64,000 bases of DNA, taken from NCBI GenBank assembly GCA_039636785.1, contig CP144169.1, forward strand, positions 3,410,001 to 3,474,000, in the 5' to 3' direction. The stretch is from Micrococcaceae bacterium Sec5.7. Its GTDB lineage: Bacteria; Actinomycetota; Actinomycetes; Actinomycetales; Micrococcaceae. This document shows, piece by piece, positions 1 to 7,705 of this stretch. Below the pieces are notes generated by a model. That model did not search any database. It was given only the letters and a program-made list of their open reading frames with translations, and had not been told where the DNA came from. Made by a program: the position numbers and the translations under genes. The first letter of the stretch is position 1. Each line of letters starts with the position of its first letter.

Positions 1-65
1 TCTCCGCATCATCCCGGCCATACAGTCCCCTAAGACGGTCCCCACCGCGACATCTTCCGCGCACG

Positions 66-215
66 CGACTTGCCATGGCATCCATGGGTCAGAAGGACAC
101 CAAAGTCGGCGACCTCTGTAAAGAGCTCGCCATCCCTCGGCATACCCTGTACCGACACGTCTCCCCGACCGGAGAGCTACGGCCCGACGGGTCCACGGTG
201 CTCGCGAAAAGTTAG
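66..215 (+). pseudogene. serine recombinase C-terminal remnant
   Basis: The last residues of this frame read DLCKELAIPRHTLYRHVSP followed by GELRPDG and a stop at 213-215. This is the helix-turn-helix tail typical of Tn3-type resolvases and DNA invertases. Only about 45 residues match; the frame stays open to the left edge but no catalytic serine domain can be recognised, so the gene is either cut by the window or already truncated. It fits with other transposon scraps in the first 22 kb. Confidence 0.55.
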
Positions 216-302
216 TCGGATACCGTCGTTTCGAGGCCAGCAAACGGAACGGTGAGCGCGCCTACCGATTGTGGTGCAACCGGCTGCGCCAAGCTATGAG
301 AA

Positions 303-490
303 ATGGATCAGCTCCCTTTGATTCGCTCTCTTGTCGTGCAACCCTCGGGTTGCTCGTTCGAGCAAGCGCCCGTGACGCCGGATCAGTTGGAGCAAATCAT
401 CGAGGTCGCACGTTGGACTGGATCGGCTCGCAACCAACAACCAACAACCAACAACCGTGGCGTTTTATCACTGTTTTTGACCCCACGGCT
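303..490 (+). pseudogene. nitroreductase-family N-terminal fragment, frameshifted
   Basis: The start reads MDQLPLIRSL and then TPDQLEQIIEVARW, the N-terminal FMN-pocket region of small nitroreductases. Family members continue with an N-Q-P-W-R-F motif. Here ARNQQP is in the first frame, but the continuation QQPWRFITVFDP is in another frame. The break lies in a 7-bp tandem repeat at 431-456; removing two repeat units would restore one frame. Only about 60 residues of an expected 200 remain. Downstream DNA is the end of a gene on the other strand, so this is a dead fragment. Confidence 0.55.
431..456 (+). repeat. 7-bp tandem repeat (CAACCAA) x3.7
   Basis: The run is three perfect CAACCAA units plus CAACC. 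Seven is not a multiple of three, so each gained or lost unit changes the reading frame of the nitroreductase fragment. One unit plus CAACC would encode the expected N-Q-Q-P-W stretch, which implies an expansion by two units (14 bp). Confidence 0.9.
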
Positions 491-1636
491 ACAGCAGCCC
501 CTGCCGTTCCAAATCCTCAGACACCAGCCGGGCAAGTTCCGAAGCCCCGGCACGGTTGGTTGGGGTGGAGCTTGTCGGGCATGTAGAGCCTCAACGTGGC
601 TTCGGGCCCAATGGACGTGAAGTACGCCGAGCTGAGCACGTTGAGGTCCACCAGGGGCACGTTCTCTTCCTGGGCCAGTGCAGCTGTGGAGTGGCGGTAC
701 CACCGGTCCACTGAACTGTGGACGCCGTCGGCATTGAAGTCCGTTGCCCGACCCTGCGCGGGGGCAACCAGGGTGTTGCCCCCGTGGCGGCGACCTGCCG
801 GACCGTGTCACGGATGATTTCCTTGAACTCCGCTTCAGTGGTGGCATTCTTGGCGGCGGGGTCGTTAATGCCCATCTCGAGGAGGAAGAGGTCGCCCGGT
901 TTGATGTATTTCAGGATCGCTTCGAGCCGGCCGTCGTTGCGGAAGCCCCGTGCGATCTGGCCGCCGGAGGCCAGGTTCCGGACGTCGAAGGCGTCCGCGT
1001 CCATGTAGTTGGGAAGAAGCTGTCCCCAGCCGGCTTGGACACTGGCATCAAGCGGGTAATAGTTGGCCACAGTGGAGTCGCCGCCAACCCAGATGGTGGG
1101 GTCCATGTCCGCATGGCGGGAGACCTTTCCGATCTCCAGTGCGCTCAGCGTGAACGCCGCACCTGCCTTGCCCTCTGTGACCAGCAGGTTCAGCTGGCCG
1201 TCCGTGACGGGCACTTCGAATGAATCCGTAGCGGCGTTCCCGGTCATGTTGATGACTTGGTAGACACCTTCGGCGGCGACGCCGGACCGCGATGTGTTTC
1301 CCAGCGTGACGGTCGCCTTGTACAGGCCGACCGGGAGGTCGACATTGAAGGTATTGGCGCTCTTGGTGCCGAATTCCAGAAAGCGCACAGCGTCGCCGGC
1401 CACGCCTGCTCCGGAGGCGGCCACATCGGCCATGCCCTGTGGCGTGTTGAAGCCGTACCTGGTTTTCGCGTCGTACGCGTCGGAGGCGCTCGGGCCCGTG
1501 CATCCCTCTTCCACGGGGCCGTTGCCAAAGTCGAACTTGTAGCTGCCGGGGTCTGCGTTTGCCACAGACACAGGTAAGACCGCACAGAGCCCGCTGAGTA
1601 GCACCGTCGCGGCGATGCTCCCCGTTTAGCGATCAC
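489..1636 (-). pseudogene. rhamnogalacturonan acetylesterase (SGNH, CE12-like), three frameshifts
   Basis: The decayed reading encodes a secreted SGNH esterase that would deacetylate pectin rhamnogalacturonan. Visible parts are a signal peptide (LLSGLCAVLPVSVANA), a galactose-binding-like region, the nucleophile motif WVGGDSTVANYY, the NLASGGQIARGF and LEMGINDP blocks, and the late DKLHPN catalytic Asp/His motif. Three breaks split it: near 1612 between the MIAKRG start (GTG at 1636, after AAAAGGA) and the hydrophobic core; near 765 after ATGATP; and near 553, where a 4-bp AACC duplication separates DKLHPN from the tail AGASELARLVSEDLERQGLL. Joined, the pieces give a normal-length enzyme. Confidence 0.75.
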
Positions 1637-1835
1637 GTTCACTTCCTTTTGATAACGCGTGGCCTAGCAACCACACCATTGACGTTTGTATCGTTTCAAA
1701 AATGTGTGACAGCCAGCCCCGCATGACTCGGGACAAGAATGTCGGACTCAGTGCGACGTGCGCGCCACGGCACCGAAGGGACATCTGACTGCCTTTATCC
1801 GCCCGCCGTCAGTGATGAGGGGCGAAGGCCTGGCG

Positions 1836-2192
1836 TCAGCCCTCGTCGACCTGGAGGCGGATGGCGTCGTACATGATTCCGGCCATCGGCTGCATCCAGT
1901 TGTCGGGGGTAGGCGCCTGCGCCGGTCGGGTCGGTGACAGGGTGAGCACATTCTCGCCGTCCTGGATGAGGCTGGCGGGGAAAGTGATCGTCGGTATCTC
2001 CCGGTACATCGCACGGGCCACGAGACGATACGAGGAGTTGTCCCCGGGCACGCCCGGAAGGGGGTCGACGGACGCGATGTGCGCTCCGTTGAGCGCTATC
2101 CCGAGAGTCGCGAAGACCTGACCGGCCAGTGCGATATCGAGGCATCCCGAGCCGCGCTGGTAGCGGTGGGCGTCGAAGCGGATACGCCAGGT
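1836..2192 (-). pseudogene. rhamnogalacturonan lyase C-terminal fragment (PL4-like)
   Basis: About 118 codons in one frame read TWRIRFDAHRYQRG, then GIALNGAHIASVDP, GDNSSYRLVARAMYREI, TFPASLIQDGENVLTL and a closing MYDAIRLQVDEG before the stop. This is the jelly-roll C-terminal domain of secreted PL4 rhamnogalacturonan lyases. The catalytic N-terminus is absent; the fragment begins abruptly at about 2192, joined to the start of a metal transporter. With the esterase next to it, it points to a former pectin-degradation locus. Confidence 0.65.
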
Positions 2193-2280
2193 CGTGAGCG
2201 TTGTAGCTGATCGTCGCGGCCACGAACCAACGGATCCGACGGTTCAGCACCCTGCGCCGGTCAACGGTGAGGACACTCAT
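2193..2280 (-). pseudogene. CDF-type cation efflux protein, N-terminal stub
   Basis: The ATG at 2280 overlaps the stop of the ArsR-type gene in an ATGA arrangement. The first residues, MSVLTVDRRRVLNRRIRWF then VAATISYN, match the start and first membrane helix of cation diffusion facilitators that commonly follow cysteine-rich ArsR repressors in actinobacteria. After about 29 residues the sequence switches to the lyase fragment, so the transporter is lost by deletion and the repressor has no intact target here. Confidence 0.55.
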
Positions 2281-2603
2281 ACGGCGCAGTCCTCGATCGG
2301 GCACGAGCAGATCGGCTCCACCGTCAGGATCACCTCAAGCAGATCCTCGAGCGCGTGGGCGAGCTTTGTATCGGAGAGTTCGTAGCGGACCCGCCGCCCG
2401 ACGGGTTCCGCGACCACGAGCCCGCAGTCCCGCAGAGAGGCCAGATGGTTCGAGAGTATCTGTCTGCTTACTCCGATCGAATCGGCGAGGTCCGCCGGAA
2501 AAGCGCCGCCGTCCTTGAGCGTCATCAGGATCGAGGACCTGGTCGGATCAGCCAGAGCCTTGCCGAAACGGGCGAGGACGGCTGTGGTTGAAAGGGTCCC
2601 CAC
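2277..2603 (-). CDS. ArsR/SmtB-family metal-responsive repressor (CmtR-like)
   Basis: This 108-residue protein has the ArsR fold: ADPTRSSILMTL (helix 1-2), the recognition helix region IGVSRQILSNHLASLRDCGL and the wing PVGRRVRYELSD. Its C-terminus, CSCPIEDC, is rich in cysteines, as in CmtR-type Cd/Pb sensors where C-terminal cysteines take part in metal binding. The stop overlaps the ATG of a truncated CDF transporter, the normal operon partner of this regulator type. A dyad just upstream (2613-2646) is a likely autoregulatory operator. The gene looks intact but appears orphaned. Confidence 0.85.
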   Translation of the reverse strand: MGTLSTTAVLARFGKALADPTRSSILMTLKDGGAFPADLADSIGVSRQILSNHLASLRDCGLVVAEPVGRRVRYELSDTKLAHALEDLLEVILTVEPICSCPIEDCAV

Positions 2604-2612
2604 GGACTCATG

Positions 2613-2646
2613 GTACAGAAAATTATGTATTCATCGATATCTGTAC
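2613..2646. promoter_or_regulatory. candidate ArsR-family operator/promoter dyad
   Basis: GTACAGA at 2613-2619 and its exact complement TCTGTAC at 2640-2646 form an interrupted inverted repeat around an AT-rich centre, 10-43 bp before the regulator start. ArsR-family repressors bind such dyads over their own promoters. Assignment rests on symmetry and position only. Confidence 0.45.
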
Positions 2647-2769
2647 CTACTTTTTCAACAGCCGATCACTCCGGAGTTGCAGCAGTGATACGGGGTTGCT
2701 GCCTGCGCGGCGTGCCGGCCACTTCTTGATCCCTGCCTTCGGTGGCCGGGTGTGGAAAGTGTTCATCCG

Positions 2770-3012
2770 TTACTGCAGGGTGTCCCGCCGCTTCCGGTAC
2801 TCCTCGTCGTCGATTTCTCCGCGCGCGTAGCGCTCATTCAGGATTCGACGCGCGGTGTCGAACGTATCGGGCTGTCCGCCGATGCTCCGTCCGCCGCCCC
2901 GGGCCAGCCTGATTGTCACGAAGGCCGCAAGTGCCAGCCCGACTATCACCAGGATCGGCCAGATCAGCATCCACGGCCACATCCATTCCATGCCACCGTA
3001 TCCGTAACCCAT
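2770..3012 (-). CDS. SHOCT-domain small membrane protein
   Basis: The ATG at 3012 is preceded by AAAGGAGAA at good spacing. The 80-residue product has a glycine/methionine-rich start (MGYGYGGMEWMWPW), one membrane helix (about residues 10-35) and a C-terminal SHOCT motif, FDTARRILNERYARGEIDDEEY. Such proteins are small membrane anchors often found beside metal-resistance genes. It lies 161 bp downstream of the DUF3105 gene on the same strand and may share its transcript. Its biochemical role is unknown. Confidence 0.8.
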   Translation of the reverse strand: MGYGYGGMEWMWPWMLIWPILVIVGLALAAFVTIRLARGGGRSIGGQPDTFDTARRILNERYARGEIDDEEYRKRRDTLQ

Positions 3013-3173
3013 GATTGATTTCTCCTTTGATCCTGTCGCTGCAGAAACTGCATGCGGCCGAAGGCCCATGGGGTGGCCCATTTCAAGTGTGGCGTTCCTG
3101 CCGCTTATTGTCTGCCGTCACTGAGTCCCGGCGGCGCGGGTGACCGCCATGGGTTCTTTCGCCCTGCCCTGTG

Positions 3174-3887
3174 TCAGGAGACCTTGCCGGGGCCGTCGAT
3201 CCCGCCCGTGCAGGGGGCGCCGGGTTCGGGGGCGGTTTTTGCCATCCTGTACTTGGCTATGAAATCTGCGATCCGGGGATCATCGACACTGTTGATCTGC
3301 ACCTGTGCACCCCAGGCGGAAGCAACTACCGGGGACGGCAACCCCTGGTACGGGGAGAGGATGGCATAGGTCTTGGGGATGGCCTTGCGCAGGGACGCGA
3401 GCTGGTCGCCGGCAATGCGGGCCGGGTCGTAGGTTACCCAGACGGAGCCGTGCTCCAGGGAGTGCACGGCATTCTCGTTGGGGACCGGTTCGCTGTACAC
3501 GGCGCAGTTCAGCGGCACCGCAGAGTGATCGCCTCCGACGGGCGGCGCCTGCGGGTAGCTGACGGACCCCTTCACATGGTTGGAGGTGAGCCCGGAGTAG
3601 GTCTGAAGGCCCTCAATGGAAGCCGTGGATGAGCCCTTGGGTGCCCCGCTGGTGAGGGCGAATACGACCAGCGAAATGATCACCGCGGCCGCCGCTGCTA
3701 TGGCGCCCACAATGATGAGGCGCCGCCTGCGCCCGGCCCGGGCATGCACCCTCCTGGCCTCGGCAAGCTTCTCCGCTATCCTGGCCGCGCGCTGCTGCTT
3801 GATGGTCAACGGTTCAGCGGCGGCCGGTGTGGCCGTGGAGCCGCCGGCCGGCGTTGCTCCCCGGCGCGGGGTTTTCGGTTCTGCCAT
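3174..3887 (-). CDS. DUF3105 membrane-anchored protein
   Basis: This 237-residue protein has a basic, alanine-rich cytoplasmic tail, one membrane helix (about residues 56-79: LIIVGAIAAAAAVIISLVVF) and an external domain. The domain carries DUF3105 hallmarks: YPQAPPVGGDHSAVPLNCAVY, ENAVHSLEHGSVWVTYDP and SPYQGLPSPVVASAWG. The conserved His and Cys residues resemble a metal-binding surface, but the function of the family is not established. It is divergent from the BlaI-like gene, and the operator at 3985-4007 lies between them, so one repressor could control both. Confidence 0.8.
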   Translation of the reverse strand: MAEPKTPRRGATPAGGSTATPAAAEPLTIKQQRAARIAEKLAEARRVHARAGRRRRLIIVGAIAAAAAVIISLVVFALTSGAPKGSSTASIEGLQTYSGLTSNHVKGSVSYPQAPPVGGDHSAVPLNCAVYSEPVPNENAVHSLEHGSVWVTYDPARIAGDQLASLRKAIPKTYAILSPYQGLPSPVVASAWGAQVQINSVDDPRIADFIAKYRMAKTAPEPGAPCTGGIDGPGKVS

Positions 3888-3973
3888 TCGGATCGCCCCT
3901 CTGCGATGGTCTGTCTCCGGTGCCCGGCCGGGCAGCGGCGGTGTGTTCGCCGGGGCCGGCCCGCAGACCCGTA

Positions 3974-4007
3974 TTGACAGTAAACCTAACCTACTTAGGT
4001 TATTAGG
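3974..4007 (+). promoter_or_regulatory. promoter with BlaI-type operator, site 1
   Basis: A perfect -35 box TTGACA (3974-3979) is followed 16 bp later by TAGGTT (3996-4001), a plausible -10. The spacer and -10 are covered by a dyad at 3985-4007: outer arms CCTAA and TTAGG, inner palindrome AACCTACTTAGGTT. A dyad matching 18 of 23 positions occurs at 5480-5502. Placement over the promoter of the BlaI-like gene suggests autorepression. Confidence 0.65.
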
Positions 4008-4072
4008 TGCAATGTCCGGGGTTGTCTCCTATCCTTGGATGGACAAGCTGTACAGCCAAGGGCGGGAGAGTC

Positions 4073-4444
4073 ATGCCGAAGTTCGGCGATCTGGAGAACG
4101 CGATCATGACGGAGGTGTGGCAGGCCGGCACACCGCTGCTGGTCCGCGAGGTGCTGGAGCGGCTGGAGCGCGGCCTGGCGTACAACACGGTGCAGACCGT
4201 GGCCGAAATCCTGCACCGCAAAGGCTGGCTGACCAAGGAACGCGACGGCCGGGCCTTCCGCTACGGATCCGCGGTGAGCCGGGAGGCCTATGTTGCCGGG
4301 CTCGTCCGGGAGGCGTTGGCCTCCACCGACGACCGCACCGCCGCCCTTGTCGGGTTCGTGGAGGGAATGGAGCCGGACGAGGCCGACGAACTGCACCGCC
4401 TGCTGAGCGCTGCACGGGACCGGGAAAGGGGCGCCGAGCAGTGA
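4073..4444 (+). CDS. BlaI/MecI/CopY-family transcriptional repressor
   Basis: The ATG at 4073 follows GGGAGAG; an in-frame ATG at 4013 is rejected because it lies at the promoter. The 123-residue product has the Penicillinase_R winged helix: FGDLENAIMTEVWQAG, PLLVREVLERL, LAYNTVQTVAEILHRKGWL and the wing RDGRAFRYGS, then a short dimerisation tail. Its stop overlaps the GTG of an M56 protease gene, the usual BlaI-BlaR1 pairing. No beta-lactamase is nearby; the probable targets are its own operon and the ccdA operon, which carry the same operator. Confidence 0.88.
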   Translation: MPKFGDLENAIMTEVWQAGTPLLVREVLERLERGLAYNTVQTVAEILHRKGWLTKERDGRAFRYGSAVSREAYVAGLVREALASTDDRTAALVGFVEGMEPDEADELHRLLSAARDRERGAEQ

Positions 4445-5427
4445 CGGAGGCGCTGATCCTGCTCGGGTACGCGCTGATCCTGTCCGCCCTGGCCGCGCCG
4501 CTGCTGCGCCGGGCCGCATGGGTTGACCGGGCGCCCCGGCTGGCCATCGCGCTCTGGCAGGCGCTGACCGTGACCGTGCTGGCCTCCGTGGCCATGGCCG
4601 GGATGGCGCTGACGGTTCCCACCGTCCGGGTCAGCAGCGACCTCGCCGGCCTGCTCCGGGCCTGCGTCATGGCCCTGCGGGAACAGTACGCCTCCCCGGG
4701 CGGTGCCGCCGCCGGCGCCACCGGCGCCGTGCTCGCCCTGGGCGTCCTGGGACGCACCGGCTGGTGCCTCGGGGCGGCGGCCCTGCGCATGGAACGGGAC
4801 CGGGCAGCGCACCGGCGTGTCCTGGACATGGTGGCCCGGCGCGATGACCACCGCGGGGTTGTGATCCTGGAATCCGCGGAATCGGCGGTGTACTGCCTGC
4901 CCGGGCGCCGCCGCCGCACCGTGGTGACCACCGCCGCCCTCCGGGCGCTGGATGATGGCCAGCTTGCGGCCGTCCTCGCCCATGAACGCGCCCACCTGAC
5001 CGAGCGCCACGACCTCATCCTCTCCCTGTCCCGGGCACTGGCCGCAGCATTCCCGGCCCTGCGCCTGTTCCGGGACGCCGCCGAGGAGACGGCACGGCTG
5101 GTGGAACTGCGCGCCGACGACGTCGCCGCGTCCCGCACGGACCGGCTGACGGTGGCAGGAGCCCTCCTGGCCGTCGCTTCCGGCAGTGCCGGGCACGCCG
5201 TGCCGTCCGTCGCGCTGGCCGCCGGCGGCGCCGGTGCCGCAGCCCGGGTGCGCAGACTCATCCCCCCGCCCAGCCCCCTGGGCCGGGCCCATGCCGCAGT
5301 GGGATCCGTGGCGGTCGCCGTCCTGCTCGCCCTCCCGCTGCTGGTTTTCGGCGGTCCTGCCGCCGTGGCCGCCCAGCACAACCTCTGCCCCGACGCCACC
5401 ATCTCCGGCTACACCGCAGCCGGGTAG
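4441..5427 (+). CDS. M56-family membrane metallopeptidase (BlaR1-like)
   Basis: GTG at 4441 overlaps the repressor stop by four bases. The roughly 328-residue protein has N-terminal hydrophobic helices, a membrane-embedded zinc protease motif HERAH at about residues 181-185 (LAAVLAHERAHLTERHD), a following VELRADDVAA region likely giving the third ligand, and a C-terminal helix ending in an external AAQHNLCPDATI tail. It lacks the penicillin-binding sensor domain of BlaR1. By analogy it would respond to an envelope signal and inactivate the repressor upstream. The signal is unknown; copper or thiol stress is an inference from the neighbours. Confidence 0.82.
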   Translation: MTEALILLGYALILSALAAPLLRRAAWVDRAPRLAIALWQALTVTVLASVAMAGMALTVPTVRVSSDLAGLLRACVMALREQYASPGGAAAGATGAVLALGVLGRTGWCLGAAALRMERDRAAHRRVLDMVARRDDHRGVVILESAESAVYCLPGRRRRTVVTTAALRALDDGQLAAVLAHERAHLTERHDLILSLSRALAAAFPALRLFRDAAEETARLVELRADDVAASRTDRLTVAGALLAVASGSAGHAVPSVALAAGGAGAAARVRRLIPPPSPLGRAHAAVGSVAVAVLLALPLLVFGGPAAVAAQHNLCPDATISGYTAAG

Positions 5428-5479
5428 CACCGGAAGCACGCCCGTTCCCGGACCCGGTGGACACACACACCACCCGTAA

Positions 5480-5502
5480 CCTAAACTCCTTAGGAGATTA
5501 GT
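5480..5502 (+). promoter_or_regulatory. BlaI-type operator, site 2
   Basis: CCTAA at 5480-5484, CTCCTTAGGAG in the centre and ATTAG at 5497-5501 align with the dyad at 3985-4007 at 18 of 23 positions, including CTTAGG in register. It lies 44 bp before the ccdA start. This links the repressor to the thiol-redox operon. Confidence 0.65.
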
Positions 5503-5545
5503 AATCGGTGTCCGCGGAAGCTGCGGCCGGGGTGGGAGCGAACTG

Positions 5546-6505
5546 ATGGAAGAGCTGCTGTTCGGCGGGACGCTGCTGGCCGCGTTTCTGGGCGGACTGG
5601 TCGCCCTGCTAGCCCCGTGCTGCGTCTCGGTGATGCTTCCCGCCTACCTGGCCACGGGGCTCCGCCGCCGCAGCGGAGTCCTGGCGGCAACACTGGTTTT
5701 CGCCCTGGGCGTGGCGACTGTCATCGTACCGATCGGGCTCGGGGCCACGGCCCTCGTGGCCCTGGTCTCCGGCCAGCACACCCTGGTCTTCTCCCTCGCG
5801 GCCACCGCGATGCTGGCCGGCGGGGCCGCGATGCTGGCCGGGTGGAAGCCACGGCTTCCGATGCTGCCCGGACGGGCCCCGACCGGCCATGGCTTCGGTT
5901 CGGTCTACGGACTGGGCGTGTTTTCCGGTGCGGCGACCTCCTGCTGCGCCCCGGTGCTGGCAGGGGTTGCCATCCTCTCCGGAGCGACGGCCTCCTTCCC
6001 CGCGGCCCTGGCGGTGGCGTTCACCTACGTTGCCGGCATGGTCGCCCCGCTGGCCGTCCTGTCCCTGGTCTGGGACCGCAAGGACTGGGGCGCCCGGACC
6101 TGGCTCCAGGGCCGGCAGGTCACGCTCCGGCTCGGGCGCATCCGCCGCACCATGGCCTTCGGCACCGCCGCCTCTGCGTTCCTGCTCCTGGCCATGGCGG
6201 TCCTGACCTACATCCAGGCCGCGCTGGGCCCCGGCATGGGCTCCGACGGCTGGCTCGTGCAGATCGCCGCGGACCTGCAGCACGCCGCCGCGGTGACCAC
6301 TGCCGCGCTGGCATGGATCCCCGGCTGGGCCGTCGCCGCGGCCCTGATCGTGGGCGCGGCGTTCATCCTCCGCCAGGCCCGGCGCCATCTTGACCGTCCC
6401 ACGCTCCCGGCCCCGCCGGAGCCGGCGACCGACACCCCATCCGACTGCTGCACCCCGCAGACACCGTCCACCCCCGCCCTGACAGCAGAGGACAGCCAGA
6501 AATGA
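5546..6505 (+). CDS. CcdA/DsbD-like thiol-disulfide transmembrane protein
   Basis: This 319-residue polytopic protein moves reducing equivalents across the membrane to extracytoplasmic thioredoxins. Two symmetric motifs are visible: LLAPCCVSVMLPAYLA near residues 22-37 and GAATSCCAPVLAGVA near residues 128-142; the cysteines are the presumed redox pair. The C-terminus is a Pro/Thr-rich cytoplasmic tail with another CC pair. Its stop overlaps the next ATG, so it is co-translated with a TlpA-like thioredoxin, its probable partner. Confidence 0.85.
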   Translation: MEELLFGGTLLAAFLGGLVALLAPCCVSVMLPAYLATGLRRRSGVLAATLVFALGVATVIVPIGLGATALVALVSGQHTLVFSLAATAMLAGGAAMLAGWKPRLPMLPGRAPTGHGFGSVYGLGVFSGAATSCCAPVLAGVAILSGATASFPAALAVAFTYVAGMVAPLAVLSLVWDRKDWGARTWLQGRQVTLRLGRIRRTMAFGTAASAFLLLAMAVLTYIQAALGPGMGSDGWLVQIAADLQHAAAVTTAALAWIPGWAVAAALIVGAAFILRQARRHLDRPTLPAPPEPATDTPSDCCTPQTPSTPALTAEDSQK

Positions 6506-7182
6506 CGTCAACCAAAAACCGGGAAACGACGCAGGTGCCGGCACCCAACGCCCGCCGCCGCCGCACGCTCCTGTGGGTGGCCGGCGCGGTGGCCGTTGTG
6601 ATCGTCCTCGTCGGCCTGTACGGGATCTTCTCCACGGCGTCCGCACCGAAAACCTCCGGTGCGGGCACCGGCCCCGGCGCGGGCAGGTCCTACGATGTCG
6701 GCCAGCCCGGCCCCGGCCAGGCCGCCCCCGGATTCACCCTCTCCGACACCACCGGCAAGCAGGTGTCCCTGAAGGACTACCAGGGCAAAAACGTCCTGCT
6801 CTACTTCCAGGAGGGCCTGACCTGCCAGCCCTGCTGGGACCAGCTGAGCAGCCTTGAAAAAGACGCCGCCCAGGTCAAAGCGGCAGGGGTCGACGCCGTC
6901 GTCTCGGTCACCACCGACCCGGCGAACCTGATCGCCCGCAAGACCGCCGACATGGGCCTGGGCACGACCGTGCTCTCGGACCCGGACCTGGCCGTCTCCG
7001 GGCAGTACGGCGCGAACCGCTTCGGCATGATGGGCGCCAGCCGGGACGGACACAGCTTCATCCTGGTCGGCCCGGACGGCACCATCCGGTGGCGCGCCGA
7101 CTACGGCGGCGCCCCCAACTACACCATGTTCATCCCCGTCCAGAAGCTCCTGTCCGACCTGAAGGACGGAACCAGGCAATGA
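6502..7182 (+). CDS. TlpA/AhpC-TSA-like membrane-anchored thioredoxin
   Basis: The 226-residue product has one N-terminal helix (about residues 27-46) and an external peroxiredoxin/TlpA-type fold: PGFTLSDTTGKQVSLKDYQG, then YFQEGLTCQPCWDQL with a CxxC active site, and a late VGPDGTIRWRADYGG strand. It likely receives electrons from the CcdA protein encoded immediately upstream (ATGA overlap) and reduces envelope disulfides. It overlaps the next small thioredoxin gene by four bases. Confidence 0.82.
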   Translation: MTSTKNRETTQVPAPNARRRRTLLWVAGAVAVVIVLVGLYGIFSTASAPKTSGAGTGPGAGRSYDVGQPGPGQAAPGFTLSDTTGKQVSLKDYQGKNVLLYFQEGLTCQPCWDQLSSLEKDAAQVKAAGVDAVVSVTTDPANLIARKTADMGLGTTVLSDPDLAVSGQYGANRFGMMGASRDGHSFILVGPDGTIRWRADYGGAPNYTMFIPVQKLLSDLKDGTRQ

Positions 7183-7436
7183 TCGCGCTGACCCTGCTGA
7201 CGCAGCCCGACTGCGGCCCGTGCAGCCACGGCAGGTCCGTCCTGGCCGGACTCGCCCCCGACTTCGCCCTGACCGTCGAGGAAATCGACCTGCACAGCGA
7301 GGAGGGCCGCCGGCTCGCGGCCGAACACGGCCTGATGTTCGCCCCGGGCCTGATCGCCGAGGGCAAGCTGATCGCCCATGGCAGACTCTCAAAACGCGCC
7401 CTGCGCCGCGACCTGGGCCGCCTCACCCAACCCTGA
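7179..7436 (+). CDS. small thioredoxin/glutaredoxin-like protein
   Basis: Starting at the ATG within an ATGA overlap, this 85-residue cytoplasmic protein reads LTLLTQPDCGPCSHGRSVL, a CxxC at residues 11-14, and keeps the FAPGLIAEGKLIAHGRLS stretch with the cis-proline of glutaredoxin-like proteins. It probably passes electrons on the cytoplasmic side of CcdA. Membership of the same operon is clear from the overlaps. Confidence 0.8.
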   Translation: MIALTLLTQPDCGPCSHGRSVLAGLAPDFALTVEEIDLHSEEGRRLAAEHGLMFAPGLIAEGKLIAHGRLSKRALRRDLGRLTQP

Positions 7437-7462
7437 CCACCTGATCCCGGAAGGATCCTCCC

Positions 7463-7705
7463 ATGGAACAGTTTCTCTATATCCTCCCCGCCCTGGTCTG
7501 CCCCGTCGGCATGGGCCTGATGATGTGGTTCATGATGCGCGGCCGCGGCAACGCTAAAACCACGACACCTGCGGGCACCGCGGAACAGGAACAGGAACAG
7601 GAACTGGCGCGGCTCCGCGCCCAGGTCCAGGCCCTCCGCCCCGCACCCCCCGCGTTCGACACCCGGCACCCGGCTCCGGCACCGGGGAAGAACGCTTCCG
7701 CATGA
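7463..7705 (+). CDS. small single-helix membrane protein with coiled-coil tail
   Basis: This 80-residue product follows GGAAGGATC at its ATG. Residues 4-25 form a methionine-rich membrane helix (YILPALVCPVGMGLMMWFMM), followed by a Glu/Gln-rich helix (EQEQEQELARLRAQVQAL) that should form a coiled coil. I recognise no named family with certainty. Its position between thioredoxin and copper genes and the overlap with the next gene suggest an accessory subunit. Confidence 0.65.
   Translation: MEQFLYILPALVCPVGMGLMMWFMMRGRGNAKTTTPAGTAEQEQEQELARLRAQVQALRPAPPAFDTRHPAPAPGKNASA

Noticed and set aside
3616..4440. Long + strand open frame upstream of the M56 gene
   Set aside because: It is antisense to DUF3105 and overlaps BlaI in another frame; the GTG at 4441 is the supported start.
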